From the NCBI RefSeq assembly GCF_002933815.1, contig NZ_BEYR01000001.1:124001-188000 (forward strand): a stretch of 64,000 nt of DNA, in the 5' to 3' direction. This stretch comes from Sphingobacterium sp. HMA12 (GTDB lineage Bacteria; Bacteroidota; Bacteroidia; Sphingobacteriales; Sphingobacteriaceae). The notes under the pieces are model-generated. The model was not told the origin of the DNA and did no database searches. It was given only the letters and a program-made list of their open reading frames with translations. Made by a program: the position numbers and the translations under genes. Below, piece by piece: positions 53,201 to 61,627 of the stretch (position 1 is the stretch's first letter; every line of letters starts with the position of its first letter).

Positions 53201-53877
53201 CTATGGGAAGTCTATATAGCATCGATTACGCGGGCTTAAACGAAAAAGGAAGACCCTTGGCGAGAAAGGCCGATGGCAGCTTGGTCGAAAGTACACAGCA
53301 ACTGACAGTCGACGATCTCATTTACGAAGGAACAACAATACCCCCATATAATGTTTCTTTCAGAAATGGATTTAAATACAAAGATCTGACCCTTTCTTTT
53401 ATGTTTATTTTCAATGGCGGACATGTGATGCGCGGTGTTCACCCGGAGTTCTTGAGCAAATACGCCGAACTGAATTATAACAGTAACTTCGATAAGCTTT
53501 GGTTGAATTATTGGAAAAAACCAGGCGATGAAAATAATCCTGATATTGCCCCAGCGTTCATTTCAGCTGCCTCTGGTAATATATCGGACATCTATAATGC
53601 TGCACATAAATTTGTACAAAAAGCAGATTACATTAAGTTGAGAGATATTTCCCTGTCTTATAATTTTCCAAGCAAATGGATTGCACCGACCAAACTGAGT
53701 TATATCCGATTGACTGGACAGGTATTGAATGCTTGGCGTTGGGCAGCTAATAAGGAGAATCTGGATCCAGAAGCTTGGGTAGGTTATACAACAGCGACGA
53801 GTACAAATATGTCAGGCCCTAGTCGTGGAATCACAGCTCCGGTGGTTTATAACTTGGGAGTTTCTGTAGGATTTTAA
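50215..53877 (+). CDS. SusC/RagA TonB-dependent transducer with STN domain (locus C)
   Basis: The 1220-residue outer-membrane protein has a charged leader and a signal helix ([23 protein letters not shown]). The STN domain is [33 protein letters not shown]... and the CarboxypepD_reg-like domain is [20 protein letters not shown]. The plug includes [52 protein letters not shown], and the barrel ends NLGVSVGF. It is a paralogue of the locus B SusC, sharing the STN segment VSLRK and the ITVLKD.AASIYG plug block. Both can signal to their own FecR. The susD gene follows after 12 bp. Imported substrate unknown. Confidence 0.95.
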   Translation: [1220 protein letters not shown]

Positions 53878-53889
53878 AAAGAAGATATC

Positions 53890-55338
53890 ATGAAAAAAAT
53901 ATACATAGGATTGCTATTTGGCTTAATGACGTTAAGTAGCTGCAATAAATACTTAGATATAAAACCCAAGGGATTTACTATTCCCGAAAATCTTAATGAC
54001 TACAAATTATTATTAAATGATCAGGGATTAATTAGTGCTTCTCCAGTTTATCCCAATTACCTAACAGACAATCTACAGTCTGGCGATCCTCAAGACGTAC
54101 AATCTGCGGCTAGTTTTGATTACTATGATTATGTTAAGAAGCAGCTTTATAGTCTCGCTCATGGTGCAATTTTTGAGGATGGCCAATATGATCCTTATTG
54201 GGAGACTGCTTATAGCCATATTTTCACCTACAATGTGATTATAAATAATGTGCTGGTGGCCACAGACGGTTCGGAGTCTGAAAAAAAAAGAGTTTGGGCG
54301 GAAGCAAAGATCGGCCGGGCATTTGAGTATCTAAGTCTGGTCAATATCTATGCCGCTCATTATGATCCAGCTAATGCGGCTAAGGATTTGGGTGTGCCTC
54401 TGGTTCTGAAGGAAGATATTAATCAAAAATATGATCGGGTATCTGTGCAAGCGATTTATGACCTAGTGCTTAGCGACCTTAATGATGCACTACCGCACTT
54501 GAGTACAGCACAATCAAACAAATCTCAGGCCGTACGTTCTGTGGGGTATTCTTTCTTGAGTCGGGTATACCTATATCAGGGGAAGTTCAAAGAGGCTTTA
54601 GCGAATGCTAAACAGGCGCTAGCTTTGAATAAAAATCTGATCAACTACAACTTATATACAAATAAAGATAAGACAACTTTTGGACGTGTATGTCTCAAGA
54701 CCGATAATTCCTCACAGTTTCCTGATGCTAGAACCAATATAGAGTCAATATGGACTCGTTCCGGTACAAGTAGCTTAGGCTCTCAAAATGCTGAATTTTA
54801 TGCATCCAAGGAACTGATTGATACCTATGCAAAAGATCTCCCGGTCGGAGCAAATGATAAGCGTTACGAATTATTTTTCTGTCGTGATCAAGCTTCCTTT
54901 GGTCCTAATTTAATTAAATTTCCTGGACGTGTACTTTATGCGCCCTACGTTGACTTTAGTACCGGATTTAATACACCAGAATTATTTCTGATCGCTGCTG
55001 AAGCTGCTGCACGTATAGGAAATACGACGGAAGCTTTAGAATTCTTGAATACATTAAGAAATAGTCGTATTGAAAATAATAAAGTATTGACAGCAGGTGA
55101 TCCGAAAACTGCGCTGCAGTTGGCCCTAGATGAAAGACGACGTGAAATGCCATTTATGGCATCCACTAGACTTATCGACCTGAAGCGTTTGGTTATTGCG
55201 GATAACTACAAGAAATCAATTAAGCATCCACTGGCCGATAAAGTATTTGAGGTGGAATCAACAGACCTTAGAATGATACTTCCTGTTCCGCCAAAAGTAC
55301 TTTCCTTAAATCCTGGAATTCCACAATATGAACGATAA
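53890..55338 (+). CDS. SusD/RagB-family lipoprotein (locus C)
   Basis: The 482-residue lipoprotein has the signal MKKIYIGLLFGLMTLSSC and the mature N-terminus NKYLDIKPKGFTIPENLNDYKLLL. Helical repeats follow (WAEAKIGRAFEYLSLVNIYAAHYDP, VGYSFLSRVYLYQGKFKEALANAKQALAL). The C-terminal SusD segment is EALEFLNTLRNSRIENN, LALDERRREMPFMASTRLIDLKRLV. It lies 12 bp after susC. The opening is paralogous to the locus B SusD. It binds an unknown ligand at the cell surface and delivers it to SusC. Confidence 0.92.
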   Translation: MKKIYIGLLFGLMTLSSCNKYLDIKPKGFTIPENLNDYKLLLNDQGLISASPVYPNYLTDNLQSGDPQDVQSAASFDYYDYVKKQLYSLAHGAIFEDGQYDPYWETAYSHIFTYNVIINNVLVATDGSESEKKRVWAEAKIGRAFEYLSLVNIYAAHYDPANAAKDLGVPLVLKEDINQKYDRVSVQAIYDLVLSDLNDALPHLSTAQSNKSQAVRSVGYSFLSRVYLYQGKFKEALANAKQALALNKNLINYNLYTNKDKTTFGRVCLKTDNSSQFPDARTNIESIWTRSGTSSLGSQNAEFYASKELIDTYAKDLPVGANDKRYELFFCRDQASFGPNLIKFPGRVLYAPYVDFSTGFNTPELFLIAAEAAARIGNTTEALEFLNTLRNSRIENNKVLTAGDPKTALQLALDERRREMPFMASTRLIDLKRLVIADNYKKSIKHPLADKVFEVESTDLRMILPVPPKVLSLNPGIPQYER

Positions 55339-55363
55339 AAAAATATAAATGCTTTTACCTTAT

Positions 55364-55392
55364 CAATCTTTGCCGATCATAAGCAAAGATTG
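55364..55392. repeat. 10-bp inverted repeat between susD and the thioredoxin-like gene
   Basis: The arms CAATCTTTGC (55364-55373) and its exact complement (55383-55392) enclose a 9-nt loop in the 80-bp gap after locus C susD. It may act as an RNA processing or attenuation hairpin that lowers expression of the two downstream redox genes. Confidence 0.6.
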
Positions 55393-55418
55393 GTTCGAAC
55401 TTTTAAAGAAATACTTTT

Positions 55419-56609
55419 ATGAAGAAATTATTATTGACATCACTGGCCTTTGTACAGTCTGTGTTATTATTGGCACAAGAACATATCCAATTCCAAAACG
55501 TAACCTTTAGGGAAGCGAAGGAATTAGCAAAAAAAGAAAATAAACTGATCTTTTTAGATGGTTTTACTTCATGGTGTGCTCCTTGTAAATGGATGGAAGG
55601 GAATGTGTTTTCGCAACTTGAAGTCGCGGATTACTTTAATTCAAATTTTATTAATACCAAGTTTGACTGCGAGATAGGTGAGGGAGTGGATATTGCAAAA
55701 AATTATCAGATAAAAAGTTTTCCGACATATCTATTTCTGGATGGGCAAGGGACATTGATCTATAGAACACAGTCCCGTATGGAGGCTGACCTTTTCCTAA
55801 AGCAGGCGCAACAGGCGAATGATCCTAATTATCAGATTCCAAATCTACGCAGGCAGTATGATCAAGGAGCTCGTGAATCTAACTTTCTGTTACGCTACAT
55901 AAAAGTTATGGAACAAACAGACAATAAGGCTGCTAATGATGCAAAAAAAGCGTTGGACAGTATTGCTACTGATGAGTTCTTACGAAGTCCAAATGGTTGG
56001 GAAACGATTAAAATGATGGCACAGAGTCTGGAAGACCGTTACGGTAAATTTTTCGAATCAAATAAGGCATATTTTAAAAGCATCGCCTTGGCAACTGAAT
56101 TTGAAAATAAGGAAATACAGCTCTTGAGATATGCAATGTATGGTTACATCCGTGATAACAAAGCCGTCGAATTTAGAAAGGGGTTGGCTTATTTTGAGCA
56201 GTCAAACAAATTAGAACACAAGATTGAAGCTGCAATGTATCAGGTTGAATGGATCGCTGCTCACGGTACAGAAAAAGAGTTTGTTTCGTTGACTGACAAA
56301 TTGCGAAAAGGACTTCTAAAAGACGAGGACGAGAAGCTTAGTTTTATTGCCCGACGCAATGCCAATGCAAAAGGAGACCTCGCTAAACCTGTTGTCCTTA
56401 AACAATGCTACATCCTAGCAAAACAGGCAGTAGAGATCAATCCATCGAGTTATTCCAATCAAGGTACCTTGGCCGATATCTGCATAGCATTGAAGAAAAA
56501 GAAGGAAGCAATCAAAGCTGCAGAAGCCGCGAGAGGTTTAGCCGAACTGGAAACTTCAAAAATCATTAAACTGGCAGATGCGCTATTAGCGCGAGCCAAA
56601 GCAATTTAA
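55419..56609 (+). CDS. Thioredoxin-family protein with long helical C-terminus, periplasmic
   Basis: The 396-residue protein has a signal peptide (MKKLLLTSLAFVQSVLLLAQ). The thioredoxin domain carries LIFLDGFTSWCAPCKWMEGNVF (CxxC near residue 53), then NFINTKFDCEIGEGVDIAKNYQIKSFPTYLFLDGQG with the cis-proline. About 250 helical residues follow, including TPR-like segments near the end (KQCYILAKQAVEINPSSYSNQGTLADICIALKKKKEAIKAAEAA). It resembles DsbD-gamma-like or YyaL/thioredoxin-7-type proteins in the first half. It has no counterpart in locus B. It lies 7 bp before tlpA, so the two are co-transcribed. Confidence 0.88.
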   Translation: MKKLLLTSLAFVQSVLLLAQEHIQFQNVTFREAKELAKKENKLIFLDGFTSWCAPCKWMEGNVFSQLEVADYFNSNFINTKFDCEIGEGVDIAKNYQIKSFPTYLFLDGQGTLIYRTQSRMEADLFLKQAQQANDPNYQIPNLRRQYDQGARESNFLLRYIKVMEQTDNKAANDAKKALDSIATDEFLRSPNGWETIKMMAQSLEDRYGKFFESNKAYFKSIALATEFENKEIQLLRYAMYGYIRDNKAVEFRKGLAYFEQSNKLEHKIEAAMYQVEWIAAHGTEKEFVSLTDKLRKGLLKDEDEKLSFIARRNANAKGDLAKPVVLKQCYILAKQAVEINPSSYSNQGTLADICIALKKKKEAIKAAEAARGLAELETSKIIKLADALLARAKAI

Positions 56610-56616
56610 CAACCAC

Positions 56617-57765
56617 ATGAAAAAAATATTTGCATCAGCTCTTTTGAGCTTATCTATGATTGGAATTGTTGTAGGGCAAAAGCAAGACTTCCGGCTTTCT
56701 CTCAACGGACAGGCTCCTTCTCAAGAAGCCAAAGTATTTGTCCGCTATTTTGTTGGTCAAAAACTGAAAATAGATTCTGTCAGTTTAAAATCTTCAAATG
56801 TGACTTATAAAGGCCAAATCGATGAACCTACGCAGGTTATATTGTTCTATTCTAAAGATGGGGCTTCTTTTTTCAATAGAAAGGGAACACCCATGCAACG
56901 CCTTACATTTTATGTAGACCCTCTTCAGGCTAATACAGAAATTGCTATTAAAGATCCTTTTGAGTCATCTATTGTAAAAGGAGGACAATTGCAAGCTGCT
57001 TATCGGAGCTATCAGGAATATTTACGTCCTTATGAAAAGCAACTGATTGCTCAGCAATCCAGACGCGCTGATTTATATCAGGATAAAAATCGAAACGAAG
57101 AAGCACTGAGGCAGGTTTCGACAGAGATCGAGAAAATCGAAGAACAGCGTATACAGGCACAGCGCAAATTTATCACCGAGAATTCGGATAATTATTTTAG
57201 CTTAATGGCACTTCAGGAGGTTGCGCGGTATGATAATGATGTCAGCCTGATTGAACCTTTATTTCTCAAATTATCTGCTAACTTGCGAAATACAGCAATG
57301 GGGGAGAAACTTGAAGGCGAAATCCTACTTGCCAAGAAATTGGGGATTGGCCAACCAGCACCGGATTTCGGACAATTGACACCAGATGGTCGGTTGCTGA
57401 AATTATCGGATTTCAAGGGCAAATATGTATTGTTGGATTTTTGGGCTTCTTGGTGTGGTCCGTGTCGTGCCGAAAACCCACATTTAGTTGAAGTCTATAA
57501 GCAATTTAAAGGACCCGATTTTGAGATCTTGGGGATCTCACTTGATAAACAAGGAAAGAAAGATGATTGGACAAAAGCCATCGAACAAGATGGTTTGAAA
57601 TGGCCTCAGGTATCCGATCTAAAGGGTTGGCAAAATAACGCCGCTCAGCTATATGGTATTCAGGCTATTCCGCAAAATTATCTGATATCGCCAGAAGGGA
57701 AAATCGTAGGTATTAATTTAAAAGGCAAACAACTAACTGATAAACTTACAGAATTAATTAGATAA
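56617..57765 (+). CDS. TlpA-family thiol-disulfide oxidoreductase (locus C)
   Basis: The 382-residue protein has a signal peptide (MKKIFASALLSLSMIGIVVGQ) and a ~220-residue DUF4369-like N-terminal region containing a coiled-coil-prone charged helix (EALRQVSTEIEKIEEQRIQAQRKF). Its TlpA domain has the active site DFWASWCGPCRAENPHLVEVY near residue 279 and the cis-proline segment GIQAIPQNYLISPEGKIVG. It is the last gene of locus C and the counterpart of the locus B tlpA gene. It probably works with the thioredoxin-like protein encoded 7 bp upstream on periplasmic disulfides linked to substrate import (inference). Confidence 0.92.
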   Translation: MKKIFASALLSLSMIGIVVGQKQDFRLSLNGQAPSQEAKVFVRYFVGQKLKIDSVSLKSSNVTYKGQIDEPTQVILFYSKDGASFFNRKGTPMQRLTFYVDPLQANTEIAIKDPFESSIVKGGQLQAAYRSYQEYLRPYEKQLIAQQSRRADLYQDKNRNEEALRQVSTEIEKIEEQRIQAQRKFITENSDNYFSLMALQEVARYDNDVSLIEPLFLKLSANLRNTAMGEKLEGEILLAKKLGIGQPAPDFGQLTPDGRLLKLSDFKGKYVLLDFWASWCGPCRAENPHLVEVYKQFKGPDFEILGISLDKQGKKDDWTKAIEQDGLKWPQVSDLKGWQNNAAQLYGIQAIPQNYLISPEGKIVGINLKGKQLTDKLTELIR

Positions 57766-57774
57766 GGTAATAAT

Positions 57775-57805
57775 AAGGGGCATTGCAATTTGTAAAGCCC
57801 CTTTT
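57775..57805. terminator. Terminator at the end of locus C
   Basis: The stem AAGGGGC (57775-57781) / GCCCCTT (57797-57803) is followed by a short T-run, between the convergent tlpA and SH3-like genes. Confidence 0.75.
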
Positions 57806-57831
57806 CAATTTCAAAAACTCAATTCTCTGTA

Positions 57832-58575
57832 TCAACATCCTTTAGCATAATACCAGAGATTTGAATCACCATCATCATCGATAATTTTTAGCCAACCTTG
57901 GATGATGCGTTCGATATTATCCCTGTCATCAAGCTCGGTTTCACAAGGATGTTCTCTATATTTTGTCACCTTGACTTTACACCATTGTCCCTTTATTTCA
58001 TTGGATAGTTTGATTTCAAATAAATCCCCTCGAATGGCTTCAATAATATCGCTTGAGGTATTTGGTTCCTTTCTGATCCGAAGTCCCGGGTCTTTTGCAT
58101 AATAACCAAGCACTTTCTCATTTTCTTCCAATAGAAAATTAATCCATGGCTTCGCCAAAAAATACATGCTGTTTAGCTCATTAACCGAAATCCAATAATT
58201 TCCTATTTCTGTTAGAACACGAATGAAATTGTCCTGCTTTTCATAAAATGGAATGGCGTAAACTTCATTGCCAATTAATTTGAAATTATCAGTAGAAAGT
58301 TTCTTTTTGCCATCAGCTGTTGCTAAATAAATGAAATAGGGGGATTGATTGTCGTCTTCCCGGATTTCCATCTTCAGTTTTCCAATTACTTTTCCATTTG
58401 GCGTATCGTGTAGTTTCAATCCATTTTTGGGGGAGAGAATGCAACAATATTTGCTCGTGTAACGTAAAGAGTCTACAGCAGGAAGAAGAAGGCCTGCTTC
58501 TTTGGTTTGCGCACTCAGAAAAAATGGCGCTATAGATAGGAAAAAGATACAAATTCTATGGAAAAATCTTAACAT
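57832..58575 (-). CDS. Secreted SH3-like-domain protein of unknown function
   Basis: The 247-residue protein has a signal peptide (FFHRICIFFLSIAPFFLSAQ). Two SH3-like segments are suggested: LSPKNGLKLHDTPNGKVIGKLKM near residue 50, and GYYAKDPGLRIRKEPNTSSDIIEAIRGDLFEIKLSNEIKGQWCKVKV near residue 165. The second has the classical bacterial SH3 pattern (GLRIRKEPN...G..W.KV). The C-terminus contains GWLKIIDDDGDSNLWYY and a final cysteine. Bacterial SH3-like domains commonly bind cell-wall peptides. The FMN reductase gene ends 16 bp upstream on the same strand, so co-transcription is possible. Confidence 0.7.
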   Translation of the reverse strand: MLRFFHRICIFFLSIAPFFLSAQTKEAGLLLPAVDSLRYTSKYCCILSPKNGLKLHDTPNGKVIGKLKMEIREDDNQSPYFIYLATADGKKKLSTDNFKLIGNEVYAIPFYEKQDNFIRVLTEIGNYWISVNELNSMYFLAKPWINFLLEENEKVLGYYAKDPGLRIRKEPNTSSDIIEAIRGDLFEIKLSNEIKGQWCKVKVTKYREHPCETELDDRDNIERIIQGWLKIIDDDGDSNLWYYAKGC

Positions 58576-58591
58576 ATAATAGAAATTTGTG

Positions 58592-59122
58592 TTATACGAG
58601 TTGTTTCTTAAAGCTTTCTATTTTTTGGTTAAGAGCTGTTAAAAGTTCTGGGTTAATGACACCATTGTTCAGATCAAAATTCTCATAGAATTTTGGCAGG
58701 GAAAAGGTTTCTTTGATTACAGCACCAAATTGTGGAAAGAATTTTTGTGCCTCGGCCATCACATTTCCACCGCCATAACCGCCTGGGGAGGTGGTCATTA
58801 ATAACATCGGTTTATCTTGAAACACCTTGACATTTATTCGGGAAGCCCAGTCGAAAATATTTTTAAAAGCAACGCTATAGGAGCGGTTGTTTTCCGCTAA
58901 CGAACAGATAATAATATCACTTTTAGTAATATTATCCAGAAAATGATAGGCTTCTTCCGGAAAACCATTTTTTTCCAAATCGACAGAAAAAATAGGCATA
59001 TTATAATCGTTTAAATCAATCAAGTTGATTTCATGCTCACCAAAACTTCTCAGAACAAACTTGACCAATTGTCTATTGATCGAAGTGGAAGAATTGCTTC
59101 CGGCAAAGGCAAATATTTTCAT
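58592..59122 (-). CDS. NADPH-dependent FMN reductase family protein
   Basis: The 176-residue flavodoxin-like protein has the family opening MKIFAFAGSNSSTSINRQLV (FMN phosphate-binding loop S-N-S-x-x-S-x-N). Later segments are LNDYNMPIFSVDLEKNGFPEEAYHFLDNI, DIIICSLAENNRSYSVAFKNIFDW and QDKPMLLMTTSPGGYGGGNVMAEA. Members reduce quinones, azo dyes, chromate or FMN with NAD(P)H. A 9-bp inverted repeat lies just upstream (arms 59157-59165 and 59178-59186). It may be co-transcribed with the SH3-like gene. Confidence 0.9.
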   Translation of the reverse strand: MKIFAFAGSNSSTSINRQLVKFVLRSFGEHEINLIDLNDYNMPIFSVDLEKNGFPEEAYHFLDNITKSDIIICSLAENNRSYSVAFKNIFDWASRINVKVFQDKPMLLMTTSPGGYGGGNVMAEAQKFFPQFGAVIKETFSLPKFYENFDLNNGVINPELLTALNQKIESFKKQLV

Positions 59123-59156
59123 GCTATATTTTGTTTAGTTGTCTATAGTCTAAATT

Positions 59157-59186
59157 TACCGAATTTTTCAATAAAATAATTCGGTA
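59157..59186. repeat. 9-bp inverted repeat upstream of the FMN reductase gene
   Basis: TACCGAATT (59157-59165) and its exact complement (59178-59186) surround a 12-nt spacer, 35 bp before the FMN reductase start. The position suits an operator. The rest of the 59123-59369 gap shows no gene. Confidence 0.5.
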
Positions 59187-59369
59187 TTTCATTATTCGCT
59201 CATAGTGTATTCGACAATACAATGAAAGGTCGGTATCCGCTTTTAAAAAAAGCGCCATAGGCCATATTTTAGACTCTTGAACAGCCTATTCTACAGTGAG
59301 AATGAAGCAAAACCGTGATTATTGCTGAGAGCGTATGGAAATTAGAATGTTTTTTTGAGCACGTTAATA

Positions 59370-59903
59370 TTATCTATCGTTTCTAAAAATTGAATACAGT
59401 GGAATATCATAATATTTTCCATCTTTCTTTAAGTGCTGTTTTAATACGGCCTCTCTTTTCATTCCTATCTTGCTCAGAACTTTTCCAGAAGCTGGGTTAT
59501 GTGGGAAATACGTTGCAAATATCTTGTTGAAATTCAGCTCACTGAACCCGTAGTCAATCACAGCTTTTGCAGCTTCAGTGACATAGCCTTTATTCCAGTT
59601 TGGAATGCCCATCCAATAACCTAATTCGGCTTTATCCGAGCCTTCATCGTGAAGCCCAATGGCACCAAGCAATTTCCCTTTTTTTTCTCGAATTGCGAAG
59701 GTGAATCCCTTGTGATTTTTAAAGCTTTCGGTTGATAGTTTCAGCCAAAACTCAGCATCTTCCTTCCGGTACGGGTATGGAATATTCGACGTATAATCAG
59801 AAAATACTTTATCTTGAAGATATAGTACAATCTGTGGAATATCTTCCACTGTTATTTTGTCGAGAATAAGTCTGTCAGTTTCTAATCTTGGAAAGTCATT
59901 CAT
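59370..59903 (-). CDS. GNAT family acetyltransferase, RimJ/RimL type
   Basis: The 177-residue protein is of the RimJ/RimL-like GNAT subgroup. It begins PRLETDRLILDKITVEDIPQIVLYL and continues with FAIREKKGKLLGAIGLHDEGSDKAELGYWMGIPNWNKGYVTEAAKAVIDYGF. The acetyl-CoA loop is NWNKGYVTEA, and the C-terminal NPASGKVLSKIGMKREAVLKQHLKKDGKYYDIPLYSI is typical. Members acetylate ribosomal-protein N-termini or small amines; the target is unknown. It is a single gene on the minus strand. Confidence 0.9.
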   Translation of the reverse strand: MNDFPRLETDRLILDKITVEDIPQIVLYLQDKVFSDYTSNIPYPYRKEDAEFWLKLSTESFKNHKGFTFAIREKKGKLLGAIGLHDEGSDKAELGYWMGIPNWNKGYVTEAAKAVIDYGFSELNFNKIFATYFPHNPASGKVLSKIGMKREAVLKQHLKKDGKYYDIPLYSIFRNDR

Positions 59904-60041
59904 CCTTTTGGTATTATAAAACGGTTGTAAATAATAGAATAAGACGTTTTTGTGTTTGAAAAGAATTAAATTTCATTTTCTGGTTGCTTAAAACATGATG
60001 AACTAATATAACAATTATGATAGTGTTTTAGTTTAGCCATG

Positions 60042-60413
60042 TTAGTGGTTCTCTATTAATTCAATATGTCCCTCAATAATCAGTAGATAGAAATTCTCGA
60101 AACAATCTTGATATATTTTATGCTCAAGAAGTTTTATTTCTTCGGTAATTCGCTCCTTAGAGATAACAGTATAGTATAATTCGGGATTTGTTTTCATGAT
60201 CTCCTTGTGGCAAGAAAAATCATGAAGTTGTTTATATAACTCGTTCAGATCCGCAATATCTTCACTGCGATGGTAGGAGGGATGAAACCAAACCCAAAAC
60301 TCCGACTGATTTTTATAGGGGTGTGGGAGTAATTGGACGGAGGTATTTCTAAATAAATCTCCGGGATGCTTTTTATAGCGAAAATGGGTTGCAGTGGCTT
60401 TAATACTATTCAT
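60042..60413 (-). CDS. Unknown 123-residue protein
   Basis: This soluble protein of unrecognised family has a tryptophan/aromatic-rich central block (NQSEFWVWFHPSYHRSEDIADLNELYKQLHDF) and an acidic helical C-terminus (EEIKLLEHKIYQDCFENFYLLIIEGHIELIEN). No signal peptide or catalytic motif is visible. It starts at the ATG at 60411-60413. No neighbour suggests a role. Coding is supported by its length, composition and the absence of a better overlapping frame. Confidence 0.55.
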   Translation of the reverse strand: MNSIKATATHFRYKKHPGDLFRNTSVQLLPHPYKNQSEFWVWFHPSYHRSEDIADLNELYKQLHDFSCHKEIMKTNPELYYTVISKERITEEIKLLEHKIYQDCFENFYLLIIEGHIELIENH

Positions 60414-60543
60414 ATGGTTAATTCAAGTGAAGATCTAGAAAATATATTCGAGAATAAAGAGTATCAAATTAAATATCGATAAATTTATTTAATAATAAAA
60501 ATTTATAATTACGAGCATTTGTTTGATTTTCTTTTCCAATCGC

Positions 60544-61482
60544 TTACATGTTTTTTGTCAGCTGCTCATCAATCCATTGCCCAAGTTCAACACGTTCTCC
60601 ATAATTCACATGAAAGTACTGACCGTCTGTGGTCATTTCAATTACCCAATTGTCGTCTGCTCGTTGGTTCCTATAGCCTTGTATTGTGTAATACGGAGTA
60701 AATGGCGAAGGTCTTCCAATAATTTCAAATTGAATGCTGTCCCAATTTGTCTGATCTGCAGGAAATAACAGCTGGTCAACTTTCGGAATTGCTGTGAACT
60801 GGTTTAAACCGTCAAGGAGTATCTGTTCTGCAGAAGTATAGTGAAAAGGGTATGGATAATAAAGTCCCTGATAGTAATAGTCTTTTGTTGAATTTGGAGT
60901 TTTACTCCCCTGCACCGATTGTCCTTGCCAGTTGACCAGATATTCTTTGCCTTTGTCATCAGTAGGGGCTACTGTCCAATGTTCACCCCCAGCCTCATAG
61001 ACCTTTTTGACAACGCCTTCATAGAAAGAAGCATACCCATAGTTAAACATGTCTGCGAAACCTGTTTTTGGATCGGTCAAGAACCTATTATTTATATCGA
61101 CATAGCCCACTTTACCGTTGCATACATAGCGGCGAATGCCTTCTTGCCAATAATCGGGACCGTTGTCATAAAGGAATGGCTGATATAAAAACTTGCCGTC
61201 ACGGTCATATACACTACCTACAGATTGATTGGGGTTCATCCGGTCCGTCGCTGAATCAGACAATATATGGTAGAATTCGATAAAAGCTGTAGTTATGGGT
61301 TTGTCAAAATCATAGTATCCGATCATCGGAAATTGCAATGCGATAATGGTTTTGCCAGATGTGGTGCGTACACCGACTAAATTACTATCTACAGTGCTAA
61401 AGTAATGGAGTTGCTCCTGTGAAAATGATTTGAGAGATAATACGAAAGCAAGAGAAAATAATAGCGACTTGATTTTATCCAT
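60544..61482 (-). CDS. Secreted protein with degenerate WG-like repeats
   Basis: The 312-residue protein has a signal peptide (IKSLLFSLAFVLSLKSFS). The mature part contains loosely WG-like units: GSVYDRDGKFLYQPFLYDNG, VGYVDINNRFLTDPKTGFADMFNYG and VAPTDDKGKEYLVNWQGQSVQ. Each has the D-x-x-G-K/N-x pattern of WG repeats but poorly kept tryptophan-glycine pairs. The C-terminal third (YYTIQGYRNQRADDNWVIEMTTDGQYFHV) is of unknown type. It is probably an extracytoplasmic binding scaffold, similar in principle to the WG protein at 23786-24532. It is a single gene. Confidence 0.6.
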   Translation of the reverse strand: MDKIKSLLFSLAFVLSLKSFSQEQLHYFSTVDSNLVGVRTTSGKTIIALQFPMIGYYDFDKPITTAFIEFYHILSDSATDRMNPNQSVGSVYDRDGKFLYQPFLYDNGPDYWQEGIRRYVCNGKVGYVDINNRFLTDPKTGFADMFNYGYASFYEGVVKKVYEAGGEHWTVAPTDDKGKEYLVNWQGQSVQGSKTPNSTKDYYYQGLYYPYPFHYTSAEQILLDGLNQFTAIPKVDQLLFPADQTNWDSIQFEIIGRPSPFTPYYTIQGYRNQRADDNWVIEMTTDGQYFHVNYGERVELGQWIDEQLTKNM

Positions 61483-61627
61483 TATAAATATGTTTTAAAA
61501 TTAGTTTTGTTAGCTAGAATAGCTTTACAACAGCCTTGATTGATCAGATACAAAAGCTATTCTAATTCTGGAATTTTGACTTAACAGTCCGAAAAAACAA
61601 TCTTTAATTTCTGTTTTGCTCCTGTGG

